63,140 nucleotides of DNA, taken from assembly GCA_002897615.1 (NCBI GenBank), contig BDTX01000023.1, forward strand, positions 1-63,140. Direction: 5' to 3'. Positions within the stretch are counted from its first letter, which is position 1; every line of letters starts with the position of its first letter. Shown in pieces: positions 7,424 through 15,383 of the stretch. The DNA is from a bacterium BMS3Bbin14. GTDB taxonomy: Bacteria; Desulfobacterota; Desulfobulbia; Desulfobulbales; Desulfobulbaceae. The position numbers and the translations under genes were made by a program. The notes beneath the pieces were generated by a model. It was not told where the DNA came from, ran no database searches, and saw only the letters and a list, made by a program, of their open reading frames with translations.

Positions 7424-7645
7424 CCGCCGCTCACGCCCTCAGCTTTCCCGGCCCACGAAACAAAAAATATCAGCCATGATTATCCTTTCCCCTTGACAGG
7501 GGCAGAGAAAAACATAATGTTCAATATATTATTGTTTTTATTATATCTTGAACCAATTGAATATACAAACATTTCCGGATAAATAATTATTTTGCCCAAG
7601 GGGAAAAAACCGGATTTTCAAAGCAATAAAAAAGTGAGAAACCTC
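7424..7645. promoter_or_regulatory. Divergent intergenic region between the LolA-like and SYLF genes
   Basis: AT-rich 222 bp between two genes transcribed away from each other, so it should hold both promoters. A TTGACA at 7497-7502 is the only good -35 seen, without a well-spaced -10. No operator or riboswitch is recognised. Confidence 0.4.
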
Positions 7646-8368
7646 ATGAAAATCATAAGCCGTCTGATCCTGGTTATCCTGGCCGTCTCGACCACCATGT
7701 TGACAACCGCGCCTTCCGCTTCGGCGGCCGGCTTTTCCCGGCCCGAGGAACTGGTTGTCAAAAGCGAGTTTGTGTTCAAGAACTTTATGGCCGATCCGAA
7801 CATGGCATGGTTCCGGGACAATGTCGGCAAGGCCAAGGGAATCCTCATCATCCCGCAGATGCTGCGGGGCGGTTTTATCGTCGGCGGCTCCGGCGGCAGC
7901 GGCGTCCTGCTGGCCCGGGATGAAAAAACCGGCAAATGGAGCTACCCCGCCTTCTACACCATCGGCTCGATTTCTCTTGGGTTTCAGATCGGTGCCGATG
8001 CCTCGGAACTGATCTTCATGATCATGACCGACAAGGGGCTGAACGCCATGCTGACCACGGAATTCAAGCTGGGCGGCGATATTTCCGTTGCCGCCGGCCC
8101 GGTGGGCGGGACGGCCAAGGTGCAGATCGCCGACGTTCTGGCCTTTGGCCGTTCCCAGGGCGCCTACGGCGGCATTTCCGTGGAAGGCGCCGTTGTTGCG
8201 CCCCGTTACGCATGGAATTCCTCCTACTACGGCCGGGATGTGATGCCTTACGATATCCTGATCAAACAGAGTGTGACAAACCCGCAGGCAGACCCCCTGC
8301 GTGCGGCCCTGCCCCCTCCTGTTATCAAGATCAGGAGACGGAACGTACAGACTCTCGGCAGCATATAG
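7646..8368 (+). CDS. SYLF/Ysc84-domain lipid-binding protein, exported
   Basis: 240 residues from the ATG at 7646. An upstream TTG at 7592 would add 18 charged residues before the signal peptide and is less likely. Signal peptide at about 1-29 (core LILVILAVSTTMLTTAPSASA). The rest is a SYLF domain: KAKGILIIPQMLRGGFIVGG, the glycine-rich GSGGSGVLLARDE, WSYPAFYTIGSISLGFQIG, and DISVAAGPVGGTA. Members bind phosphoinositides in eukaryotes and are periplasmic or outer-membrane associated in bacteria. It faces away from the Lol-like operon; a shared envelope role is plausible but not shown. Confidence 0.85.
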   Translation: MKIISRLILVILAVSTTMLTTAPSASAAGFSRPEELVVKSEFVFKNFMADPNMAWFRDNVGKAKGILIIPQMLRGGFIVGGSGGSGVLLARDEKTGKWSYPAFYTIGSISLGFQIGADASELIFMIMTDKGLNAMLTTEFKLGGDISVAAGPVGGTAKVQIADVLAFGRSQGAYGGISVEGAVVAPRYAWNSSYYGRDVMPYDILIKQSVTNPQADPLRAALPPPVIKIRRRNVQTLGSI

Positions 8369-8389
8369 GCCCGCCGGGACGGGGTTATC

Positions 8390-8608
8390 CCTGAATCCGT
8401 GACGGCTTGAGGTAATATTCCAGGCAATATGTGGAATTTATTGCATTATTGACGAATAAATGCATTTTATACTCTTCACCGCGCCGCCCTGCGGGGCGCC
8501 CGATAACGGCGCATCTGCGGCGTTGGCAACTCCTTGATATCACACCAGGATAATCAACATCGTTGCCGCCTTGCATCTGCACCATTCTCGAACGCTCACG
8601 GATTCAGG
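8390..8608 (+). mobile_element. IS1380-type MITE, copy B (219 bp, intact)
   Basis: Ends CCTGAATCCGTGA and TCACGGATTCAGG, with 5-bp target duplications TTATC at 8385-8389 and 8609-8613. The right duplication contains the TAA stop of the ABC exporter gene (minus strand GATAA), so the element inserted at the gene's last codon without changing the protein. It is about 95% identical to copy A by eye. Confidence 0.92.
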
Positions 8609-10438
8609 TTATCTCCTGCCGGCCGGGCCGGCAGCTTCCCGGTCCTCGCCGTTGGTCCGCAAGTCCAGGGTTACCAGCCGGGCGTAGGCGCCGCCTGTGG
8701 CCATCAGTTCATCATGGCTCCCCTGCTCGACAATCCGGCCGTGGTCCATGACCACCACCCGGTCGGCCCGGCGCACCGTTGACAGACGGTGGGCGATAAT
8801 CAGCGAGGTCCGGCCCTCGAAACCGGCGACAACCGCCTGTTCAAGAATGTTTTCCGTTTCGGAATCAACGGCGGACGTGGCCTCGTCAAGGATCAGGATT
8901 GCCGGGTCACGGCACAGGACCCGGGCAAAGCAGAGCAGCTGTTTTTCCCCGGCGGAAAAATCCAGGTGGCCCTCTCCGATCATCGTGTCAAGGCCGTCGG
9001 GCAAGCCGGCCACGAACGGCCCCATACCTGTTTCTCTGATGATCTCCTCAACCCGGGAACGATCATGGCCCGTATCCATGACAATGTTGGCCAGCAGCGT
9101 GTCGGGCAGGACAAAGACATCCTGCATGATGACGCCGACGATCATTCTCAGGTCATGCGGCCGGTATTCCCGCAGGTCCCGGCCATCGATCAGGATTCTC
9201 CCCTGCTGCGGGTCATAAAAGCGGACAAGAAGGTTGATCAGGGTGCTCTTCCCCGACCCGGTCGCGCCGACTACGGCCACGGTTTCGCCGGCGGTGACGG
9301 TCAGGCTGATATGATGCAGAATCGGCTGATCCGGTTCGTAGGCGAAACAGACATCGTCAAAAACCAGGTCGCCTTTAATCCTCTCCGGCTCCACCGGCAC
9401 CAAGGGGGCCTCGATCCTTTTTTCAGTGTCGAGAAGGTTGAAAATTCGTTCAGCCGAAGCCATGGCCGACTGGACAATGGAATACTTCTGGTACAGTTCC
9501 CGCAGGGGTTGAAAAAAAAGCCGCATGTAGGAAAGGAAGGCGACCAGTTCACCGAGACTCAGCTCCCGCCTTATAATTTCGCCGCCGCCGTACCAGAGAA
9601 TCAGGGCAATGGCGGCTGAACTCATGATTTCGCTCATCGGCATAAAGGTGCCGAACAGTTTGATCTGTCTCAGTGTCAGGTCCTGGTACTCCCGGGTCAG
9701 GACGTCGAACTTCCGGAAGCTGTCCCGCTGGCGGCCAAAGAGCTGGAGAACGCTGATACCGGATATCGCCTCCTGGAGGAAGCTGTTCAGCCGGGACAGC
9801 TGGCGGCGGATGGCCCGGAACCGTTCCCGGGCCAGCCGCGAGAAGACCACGGTAATCAAAGCGGCCAGCGGCACAAAAACGGACATGACCAGGGCCAGCC
9901 GGACGTTCATGAGGAAAAGGATCACCAGGATGCCCGCCAGCCTGAGGAAATCGTTAAAAAGCGTGACCATGACCGAGGTGAACATTTCGTGCATGTTCTG
10001 GATGTCGTTGGTCAGCCTGGTGACCAGGCGGCCGACTGCCTGATTGTTGAAAAAGGCCAGGTCAAGATCCAGCATGTGGGCGTAAAGGTCACGGCGCATG
10101 GCATGCATTATCCATTGGCCGATCGTCTCCAGGACCACAACCTGGAAAAAACCGGCCAGGAAAACAAGCCCGACCAGGATGCCGTAAACGACGGCGATCC
10201 GGCCAAGCCCTGCAATGCGCTGAACCGCGGGCAGATGGGTGTTCATGATAAATCCGTCAATACCCATCTGCATCAGGTGAGGCAGTCCCAGGGTCGCACC
10301 GGTCACCACCAGAGACAGGAGAACGGCCAGGACCAGGCCCAGCCGATGGCCGGAACCGTAACGAAAAATTCTCAGCCAGATATGCAGGTCCCGGAGCGAT
10401 CCCACCCGGCCCTCTTCACTGTAACCGAAATTATACAT
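8609..10438 (-). CDS. Heterodimeric ABC exporter, subunit with unusual signature motif
   Basis: 609 residues: six-helix exporter domain (about 25-330) then a nucleotide-binding domain with Walker A GATGSGKST and Walker B ILILDEATSAVD (catalytic Glu present). The signature is FSAGEKQ instead of LSGGQ, as in the YheH/BmrD type of asymmetric exporters. Together with the partner at 10431-12284, which has Asp in place of the catalytic Glu, this predicts one consensus and one degenerate ATP site. The reading frames overlap by 8 bp. The substrate is likely a drug or lipid; unknown. The stop codon lies in the target duplication of MITE copy B. Confidence 0.88.
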   Translation of the reverse strand: MYNFGYSEEGRVGSLRDLHIWLRIFRYGSGHRLGLVLAVLLSLVVTGATLGLPHLMQMGIDGFIMNTHLPAVQRIAGLGRIAVVYGILVGLVFLAGFFQVVVLETIGQWIMHAMRRDLYAHMLDLDLAFFNNQAVGRLVTRLTNDIQNMHEMFTSVMVTLFNDFLRLAGILVILFLMNVRLALVMSVFVPLAALITVVFSRLARERFRAIRRQLSRLNSFLQEAISGISVLQLFGRQRDSFRKFDVLTREYQDLTLRQIKLFGTFMPMSEIMSSAAIALILWYGGGEIIRRELSLGELVAFLSYMRLFFQPLRELYQKYSIVQSAMASAERIFNLLDTEKRIEAPLVPVEPERIKGDLVFDDVCFAYEPDQPILHHISLTVTAGETVAVVGATGSGKSTLINLLVRFYDPQQGRILIDGRDLREYRPHDLRMIVGVIMQDVFVLPDTLLANIVMDTGHDRSRVEEIIRETGMGPFVAGLPDGLDTMIGEGHLDFSAGEKQLLCFARVLCRDPAILILDEATSAVDSETENILEQAVVAGFEGRTSLIIAHRLSTVRRADRVVVMDHGRIVEQGSHDELMATGGAYARLVTLDLRTNGEDREAAGPAGRR

Positions 10439-12284
10439 TAATCCCCTGCCTGAAAGACGAAGTGGTTTTCCCCGCAGTTCCGTTGTTTATTCCTACTCCT
10501 GGCTCATGCAGCTGCTTTTCATACATAAACCGGTACAAGGCGTTTCTCTGGAAAAGCTCTTCATGTCCGCCCCGGTCGGCAATGGTTCCCTGCTCCATAA
10601 TCACGATCTCGTCCGTTTCCGACAGCAGCTTGATCCTCTGGGAAACGATGAGGACCGTTTTGCCCCGCAATCTCTGCCGGAGAGCGACGATGACGGCATA
10701 TTCCGTCTCCACGTCAAGGGCGGACAGGGCATCATCGATTATGAGCACCGGCCGCCGGCACAGCAGCGCCCGGGCAAGGGCCAGGCGCTGTCGCTGGCCG
10801 CCCGAGAGTTTAACGCCCCGCTCGCCGATGAGGGTCTCGTACCCCTTGGGGAGCTGCAGGATCTCGTGATGAATAGCCGCCTGCCGGGCGGCTTCTTCTA
10901 TTTCCGTCCGGCCGGCGCCGGGACGCCCCATGGCAATGTTGGCGGCCACGGTATCGGAAAAAAGTACCGTTTCCTGACCCACATAGCCGATCCGGCTGCG
11001 GACGGCGTCAAGCGGGAGACTGTTCACGTCGCTGCCGGCGAAAAAAAGGCAGCCGTCCGCAACCGGATACAGCCGGGCCAGCAGCTTGCAAAGGGTTGAC
11101 TTGCCGCTGCCGGTCCGGCCGGTGAGGCCGAGGATGCCGGGGCCGATGTCAAGAGAGACATGGCGCAGGGCCGGATGGGTTGCCGCCGGATAGGCAAAGC
11201 TGAGGTCCCGGAGCCGGAACCCCGGCACGGGTATCGTGAGCCGCTTTTCCGGGACCCGGACCCGGTCCTGCAACCGGGGGGCAGCGCTCAGCAGCTCATG
11301 AATGCGGCCCAGGGAGGTCATGCCCCGCTGGCCCAGACTGGTCACCCAGCCGATGGCCATCATCGGCCATACCAGCATGTACAGATAGGTGATAAAAGCG
11401 ACAAAGTCCCCGAGACTGATGCGGCCGGCAATCACCAGGCGGCCGCCGAAATAGAGAACCAGGAGCATACCCACGTTGCCGACCAGGCCGGCAACGGGAA
11501 ACAACAACCCCTGAATCGTCGCCACCCGTATATTACTGCGGACATAGGCCCGGCCCAGTTGTTCAAAGTCGCGCTCCTGCAGATTTTCCATGGTATAGGC
11601 CTTGACCAGGCGGATGGAGACCAGCGTTGTCCGGACGAATTCGGTGAGCAGGGAGAACTGCTCCTGCACGATATTGAACCGCTGATGCAGCCGGGTGGCA
11701 AGGAGGCGGGTACAGAGGGCGAGAAGCGGCATGGGCAGCAGGGCCAGCAGGGTCAGCCGGAGATGGATATGCACCATGAAACCAATGGCCGCGCAGGACA
11801 TGACCAGGGCGTCGACGGCAGCTACCAGCCCCATGCCGCAGGCCATCTGGACCGCCAGCAGGTCATTGCTGGCGTGGGCCATGATATCTCCGGTTGTCCG
11901 TTGCTCGAAAAAGGACCGGTCCAGGGTGAGAATATGGGAGAAAATACGGTTGCGCAGGTTGCACTCAAGCAGCCGGGAAAAACCAACGATCAGGTAACGC
12001 CAGGTAAAGCGGAGTATCGCCACAACAAGGGCGATAAGAAGAATCAGGCCGCCGATTGCCAGCAGGTGATTTTCAGTGGCCGTGCCGTCGGCCAGGCTGT
12101 CGACGCCAATCTTGAGCAGGTGGGGAATAATGAGCTGCAGGAAATCGACGGCGATCAGGGCAACCAGGCCCAGGGCGAGCCGGCGGCGATGACGGAAGAA
12201 AATAGGCAGCACCAGGCCCAGAACCGCCCGTTTGCCGGCCGGCCGCCTGCCCTGCCCGGCTTGCGCGGTGCTTTCCGGCTTCAC
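10431..12284 (-). CDS. Heterodimeric ABC exporter, subunit with degenerate Walker B
   Basis: 617 residues. Six membrane helices (about 30-320) and a nucleotide-binding domain with Walker A GRTGSGKST, a perfect LSGGQRQR signature and Walker B VLIIDDALSALD, where Asp replaces the usual catalytic Glu. That substitution marks the degenerate-site subunit in TM287/288- and BmrCD-like exporters. The GTG at 12284 is the first start after an in-frame stop at 12303-12305. It overlaps the downstream partner gene by 8 bp, so stoichiometric co-translation is expected. Confidence 0.88.
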   Translation of the reverse strand: MKPESTAQAGQGRRPAGKRAVLGLVLPIFFRHRRRLALGLVALIAVDFLQLIIPHLLKIGVDSLADGTATENHLLAIGGLILLIALVVAILRFTWRYLIVGFSRLLECNLRNRIFSHILTLDRSFFEQRTTGDIMAHASNDLLAVQMACGMGLVAAVDALVMSCAAIGFMVHIHLRLTLLALLPMPLLALCTRLLATRLHQRFNIVQEQFSLLTEFVRTTLVSIRLVKAYTMENLQERDFEQLGRAYVRSNIRVATIQGLLFPVAGLVGNVGMLLVLYFGGRLVIAGRISLGDFVAFITYLYMLVWPMMAIGWVTSLGQRGMTSLGRIHELLSAAPRLQDRVRVPEKRLTIPVPGFRLRDLSFAYPAATHPALRHVSLDIGPGILGLTGRTGSGKSTLCKLLARLYPVADGCLFFAGSDVNSLPLDAVRSRIGYVGQETVLFSDTVAANIAMGRPGAGRTEIEEAARQAAIHHEILQLPKGYETLIGERGVKLSGGQRQRLALARALLCRRPVLIIDDALSALDVETEYAVIVALRQRLRGKTVLIVSQRIKLLSETDEIVIMEQGTIADRGGHEELFQRNALYRFMYEKQLHEPGVGINNGTAGKTTSSFRQGINV

Positions 12285-12326
12285 GTCCGGGTCCGCGGAA
12301 GTTCATTGCCGGCCATCAGCAGACGC

Positions 12327-12695
12327 CTACGGCATCTCCAATAACGCCTTGACTGCGTCGACAATTTCCTGCACGTCAAAAGGTTTGCTGAAAATCCGAT
12401 CCGCCCCGAGTTCCAATGCGGCCGGCAGGTAAGCCTCCGGCCCGATCCGGCCGCCGCCTGAAATGGCGATTATTTTTATGTCTTTGTATATTCTTTTAAG
12501 GCTGGTGATCGTTTCAAGCCCTTCCTGTTCCGGCATGATCAGATCGGTAATCACCAGGTCGGCGGGTCGTTGTTCCTGCAGCCGCATGGCCACCCGGCCG
12601 TTTTCCGCCACCGCCACATTAAAGCCCGCCCACTCCATTACCTCTTGGAGCAGTGCCCGGATCTGTTCATCATCATCAACAATTAAGACTCGCAT
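12327..12695 (-). CDS. Single-domain response regulator (CheY-like)
   Basis: 122 residues forming one receiver domain: acidic pair DDDE at about 7-10, phospho-acceptor Asp in VITDLIMPE at about 50-53, a switch Ser/Thr region AISGGG, and the conserved Lys in FSKPFDV at about 105. There is no output domain. It overlaps the 3' end of the hybrid kinase gene by 13 bp and is probably its phosphotransfer target or sink. The ABC exporter genes follow 43 bp downstream on the same strand. Confidence 0.85.
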   Translation of the reverse strand: MRVLIVDDDEQIRALLQEVMEWAGFNVAVAENGRVAMRLQEQRPADLVITDLIMPEQEGLETITSLKRIYKDIKIIAISGGGRIGPEAYLPAALELGADRIFSKPFDVQEIVDAVKALLEMP

Positions 12696-15361
12696 TCCTG
12701 ATCACGACCGGATAAAATTTCACGGATTGTCCTGGCGAGGACCTTCATATCAAGCGGCTTGGACAAAAATCTACAGTTAATCGCCTTGCTCGCCTCGCCG
12801 ACTATAACAGCTTCACTGAAACCGGAGCAGAGGATGACGGGCAATTTCTTGCGAATCTTGATTATTTTCTCCGCAAGCTGCAGCCCTGTTATCCCGGGCA
12901 TGGAGTAGTCGGTGATGACGAGGTCGATGTCCGCCGCCTCCGCCTTGATCATGGCCAGGGCCTGGTCCCCGCTTCTGGCGACATAGACCTGATAGCCAAG
13001 ATATTCTAACATCCGGGTGCTCATTTTTACAATATCTTCTTCATCATCGACAAACAAAATTTTTTCATTGCCCCGGGGCAGCCCCAGCACCGCGTCTTGT
13101 ACCTCAACATCGGCCTCTTTGACCGCCGGGAAGAAGACAGTAAAAACCGACCCCTTGCCCTTTTCGGACTGAACATCAATGATTCCTTCATGGGCAGAGA
13201 CAATGCCGTGAATAACGGCCAGCCCCATGCCGGTACCCTCGCCGACGCCCCTGGTTGTAAAGAATGGATCAAAAATGCGATCTATTACCTCTTTGCTCAT
13301 GCCGTGCCCCGTATCCCGAACAGCCAGGGCCACGTAGCGGCCCGGTTGCAGTTCGGGATAGCGCTTCAACTCCTCCGGCCCCGCTTCGATTGACCGCAGG
13401 GAGACATCAAGCCGTCCCCCTTTCTCCTTCATGGCCTGGGCCGCGTTGGTGCAGAGATTCATGAAAACCTGGTGCACCCGGGTCAGGTCGGCATAGATAT
13501 GGTCGATATGCTTGTCCTGGACAAAGTTGATCTCAATGTTGGCCGGCAGAGATGCGCGCAAAAGCTTGATCGCCTCCTTGATGACCGGGGTAACCAGGAC
13601 ATTGCGGCGTTGCGTCTGGGTTTGCCGGCTGAAGGTAAGAATCTGGCTGACCAGTTCCTTGGCCCGGTTGCCGGCCTTCTTGATCGCCTGTAGATTCACC
13701 CGGACATCCTGCAGGGTGATCCCGGGGTCCCCTGCTGGGGCACTGCCATTATCCTGCCGGGGCGGAGGTATACGATACAAGAGCAGGTCGGCGTTGCCGA
13801 GGATCGCCCCGAGGATGTTATTGAAATCATGGGCAATGCCGCCGGCAAGCGTGGCTATGGCTTCCATTTTCTGGGCCTGGACCAATTGCTTCTTCAGATT
13901 TTTTTCTTTGGTGATATCTCTTGCCGTATGCACAAAACCCAGGATTTCCTTACCGTCAACGATAGGGGAACAGGAAACGATGAAGGTTTTGCCGAGATAG
14001 TTGTGCTCTATTTTTTGTTCATGGGAGACACCGTCATAAGACGCGGCAGAGGCCGGGCAGTTTTGGCACGGCTCGGACCCGGCGGCAAACAACGTGTAAC
14101 AGTTCCGGCCGACTACCTCCCCGCCGTCCGGGCTCAGCAACTCATGAGCAGCCTTGTTGGCAATGACGATAACCAGGTTCCGATCAAGGATCGTGACCGG
14201 ATCGCTGATGGCGTCAAAAGTGCTTTGCCACTCATGAACCGAACAATGAAGCGCGCGGTTGGCCTCCTGCCGTCGTCGCACCTCCTCTTTAAGATGACGG
14301 TTTGTCTCTTCAAGTTCGGCCGTCCTCTTCTCGACCAGGGCTTCGAGCTGCTCGCCCGCCCTGCGCAACTCTTCATTTTTCCCGCGCAGCCTGTCGTTGA
14401 GCTCCCCGATCCGGCCGAGTATCGTGTTAAAACTGAAATAAAGGATCACGGTGGCAACAGCAAGAAGTGCCAGGGTGATCACAATCAATCTGAATAGATC
14501 ACGGCGCTGGGATTCAACCAAGCGGGTCACATCCAGGGCCTGAATGATCCGGCCGATCTCTCTGCCCTGAATATTCTTGATCACATATGAGGTAAAAACA
14601 TCGTAAACGCCATTTTTGGTGTCCAGGGTCTGATTTTCATTGCGAATATGCAGCCGTTGCGCATTCCCGGTGAAAAAAGGGTCATTGTAGGCATAGATCA
14701 CCCCGCCGCCAATCGGGAGGGCGGCGTGGTTTTTCAATGCATCCTTGTCAAGCCGGGCGCCGGTCAGAAACAGCGCCACGGGAAGATCAAGTTTTTCCCG
14801 GAGCGCATCGAGAAACTCGTCAATCCGGATACCGAAACTCATGCTGCCGATATACTTTTTCTGCTCGTAAACCGGCTGGACAATAAAAAAATCAAGGCCA
14901 TAGCAGTCATCTTCAAAACCACTTGCCATCCTGGGACCACTCACACCGTCGGTCACCTTGGGGAAGCAGGCACACCCTTCTTCATTTTGCCCCGGTTTGT
15001 CTATCTGCAGGAATAGCGAATTATCCGGCAGGACAAAATTAATGTGAGAGAAGTACTTGTCTTCCCGCCTGAGCTGTTTGAAGACCGGGAGTATCGCCTT
15101 AAACAACCGGCGCCGTTCACGACCAGCGAAAAGTTGAACAATATCGCGGCGGGAATAGATTAAACCCTGAATGCGGCCTCGGTACTGCTGGCTGAGGCGA
15201 TCGGCAACCGTGGCAATCAGGGTCCTTGCCCTGATTTTATTGTTGTCAATAATCAACTGCCGGTTTTCCCGTTGCTGGTGGATAAAAATATAAAGATAGC
15301 AGCCGGACAGCGCCAGAATAACGATAAGCACTGACAGAATGGTCTTGGTTCGGATCTGCAT
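12683..15361 (-). CDS. Hybrid histidine kinase: Cache-like sensor, PAS, HisKA, HATPase, receiver
   Basis: 892 residues. Helix at about 7-27, an extracytoplasmic Cache-like sensor (about 30-285), a second helix (about 288-310), a coiled coil (about 315-375), then a PAS domain with a cysteine cluster (C-x10-C-x2-C-P near 430-445). The kinase core has the H-box GGIAHDFNNILG (His about 509), N-box LCTNAAQAM, DTGHGM, and GTGMGLAV. A C-terminal receiver carries the Asp in VITDYSMPG (about 817) and Lys in FLSKPLD. Phosphate probably passes to the internal receiver and the small regulator at 12327-12695. The stimulus is unknown; the extracytoplasmic domain suggests a periplasmic small molecule and the cysteines a redox or metal input. 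Confidence 0.88.
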   Translation of the reverse strand: MQIRTKTILSVLIVILALSGCYLYIFIHQQRENRQLIIDNNKIRARTLIATVADRLSQQYRGRIQGLIYSRRDIVQLFAGRERRRLFKAILPVFKQLRREDKYFSHINFVLPDNSLFLQIDKPGQNEEGCACFPKVTDGVSGPRMASGFEDDCYGLDFFIVQPVYEQKKYIGSMSFGIRIDEFLDALREKLDLPVALFLTGARLDKDALKNHAALPIGGGVIYAYNDPFFTGNAQRLHIRNENQTLDTKNGVYDVFTSYVIKNIQGREIGRIIQALDVTRLVESQRRDLFRLIVITLALLAVATVILYFSFNTILGRIGELNDRLRGKNEELRRAGEQLEALVEKRTAELEETNRHLKEEVRRRQEANRALHCSVHEWQSTFDAISDPVTILDRNLVIVIANKAAHELLSPDGGEVVGRNCYTLFAAGSEPCQNCPASAASYDGVSHEQKIEHNYLGKTFIVSCSPIVDGKEILGFVHTARDITKEKNLKKQLVQAQKMEAIATLAGGIAHDFNNILGAILGNADLLLYRIPPPRQDNGSAPAGDPGITLQDVRVNLQAIKKAGNRAKELVSQILTFSRQTQTQRRNVLVTPVIKEAIKLLRASLPANIEINFVQDKHIDHIYADLTRVHQVFMNLCTNAAQAMKEKGGRLDVSLRSIEAGPEELKRYPELQPGRYVALAVRDTGHGMSKEVIDRIFDPFFTTRGVGEGTGMGLAVIHGIVSAHEGIIDVQSEKGKGSVFTVFFPAVKEADVEVQDAVLGLPRGNEKILFVDDEEDIVKMSTRMLEYLGYQVYVARSGDQALAMIKAEAADIDLVITDYSMPGITGLQLAEKIIKIRKKLPVILCSGFSEAVIVGEASKAINCRFLSKPLDMKVLARTIREILSGRDQECES

Positions 15362-15383
15362 AACGATTATGACCGGGTTGCAG

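Noticed and set aside
11160..12344. 394-codon frame antisense to the ABC exporter
   Set aside because: Gln/His/Gly-rich shadow composition, opposite to a clear transporter gene.
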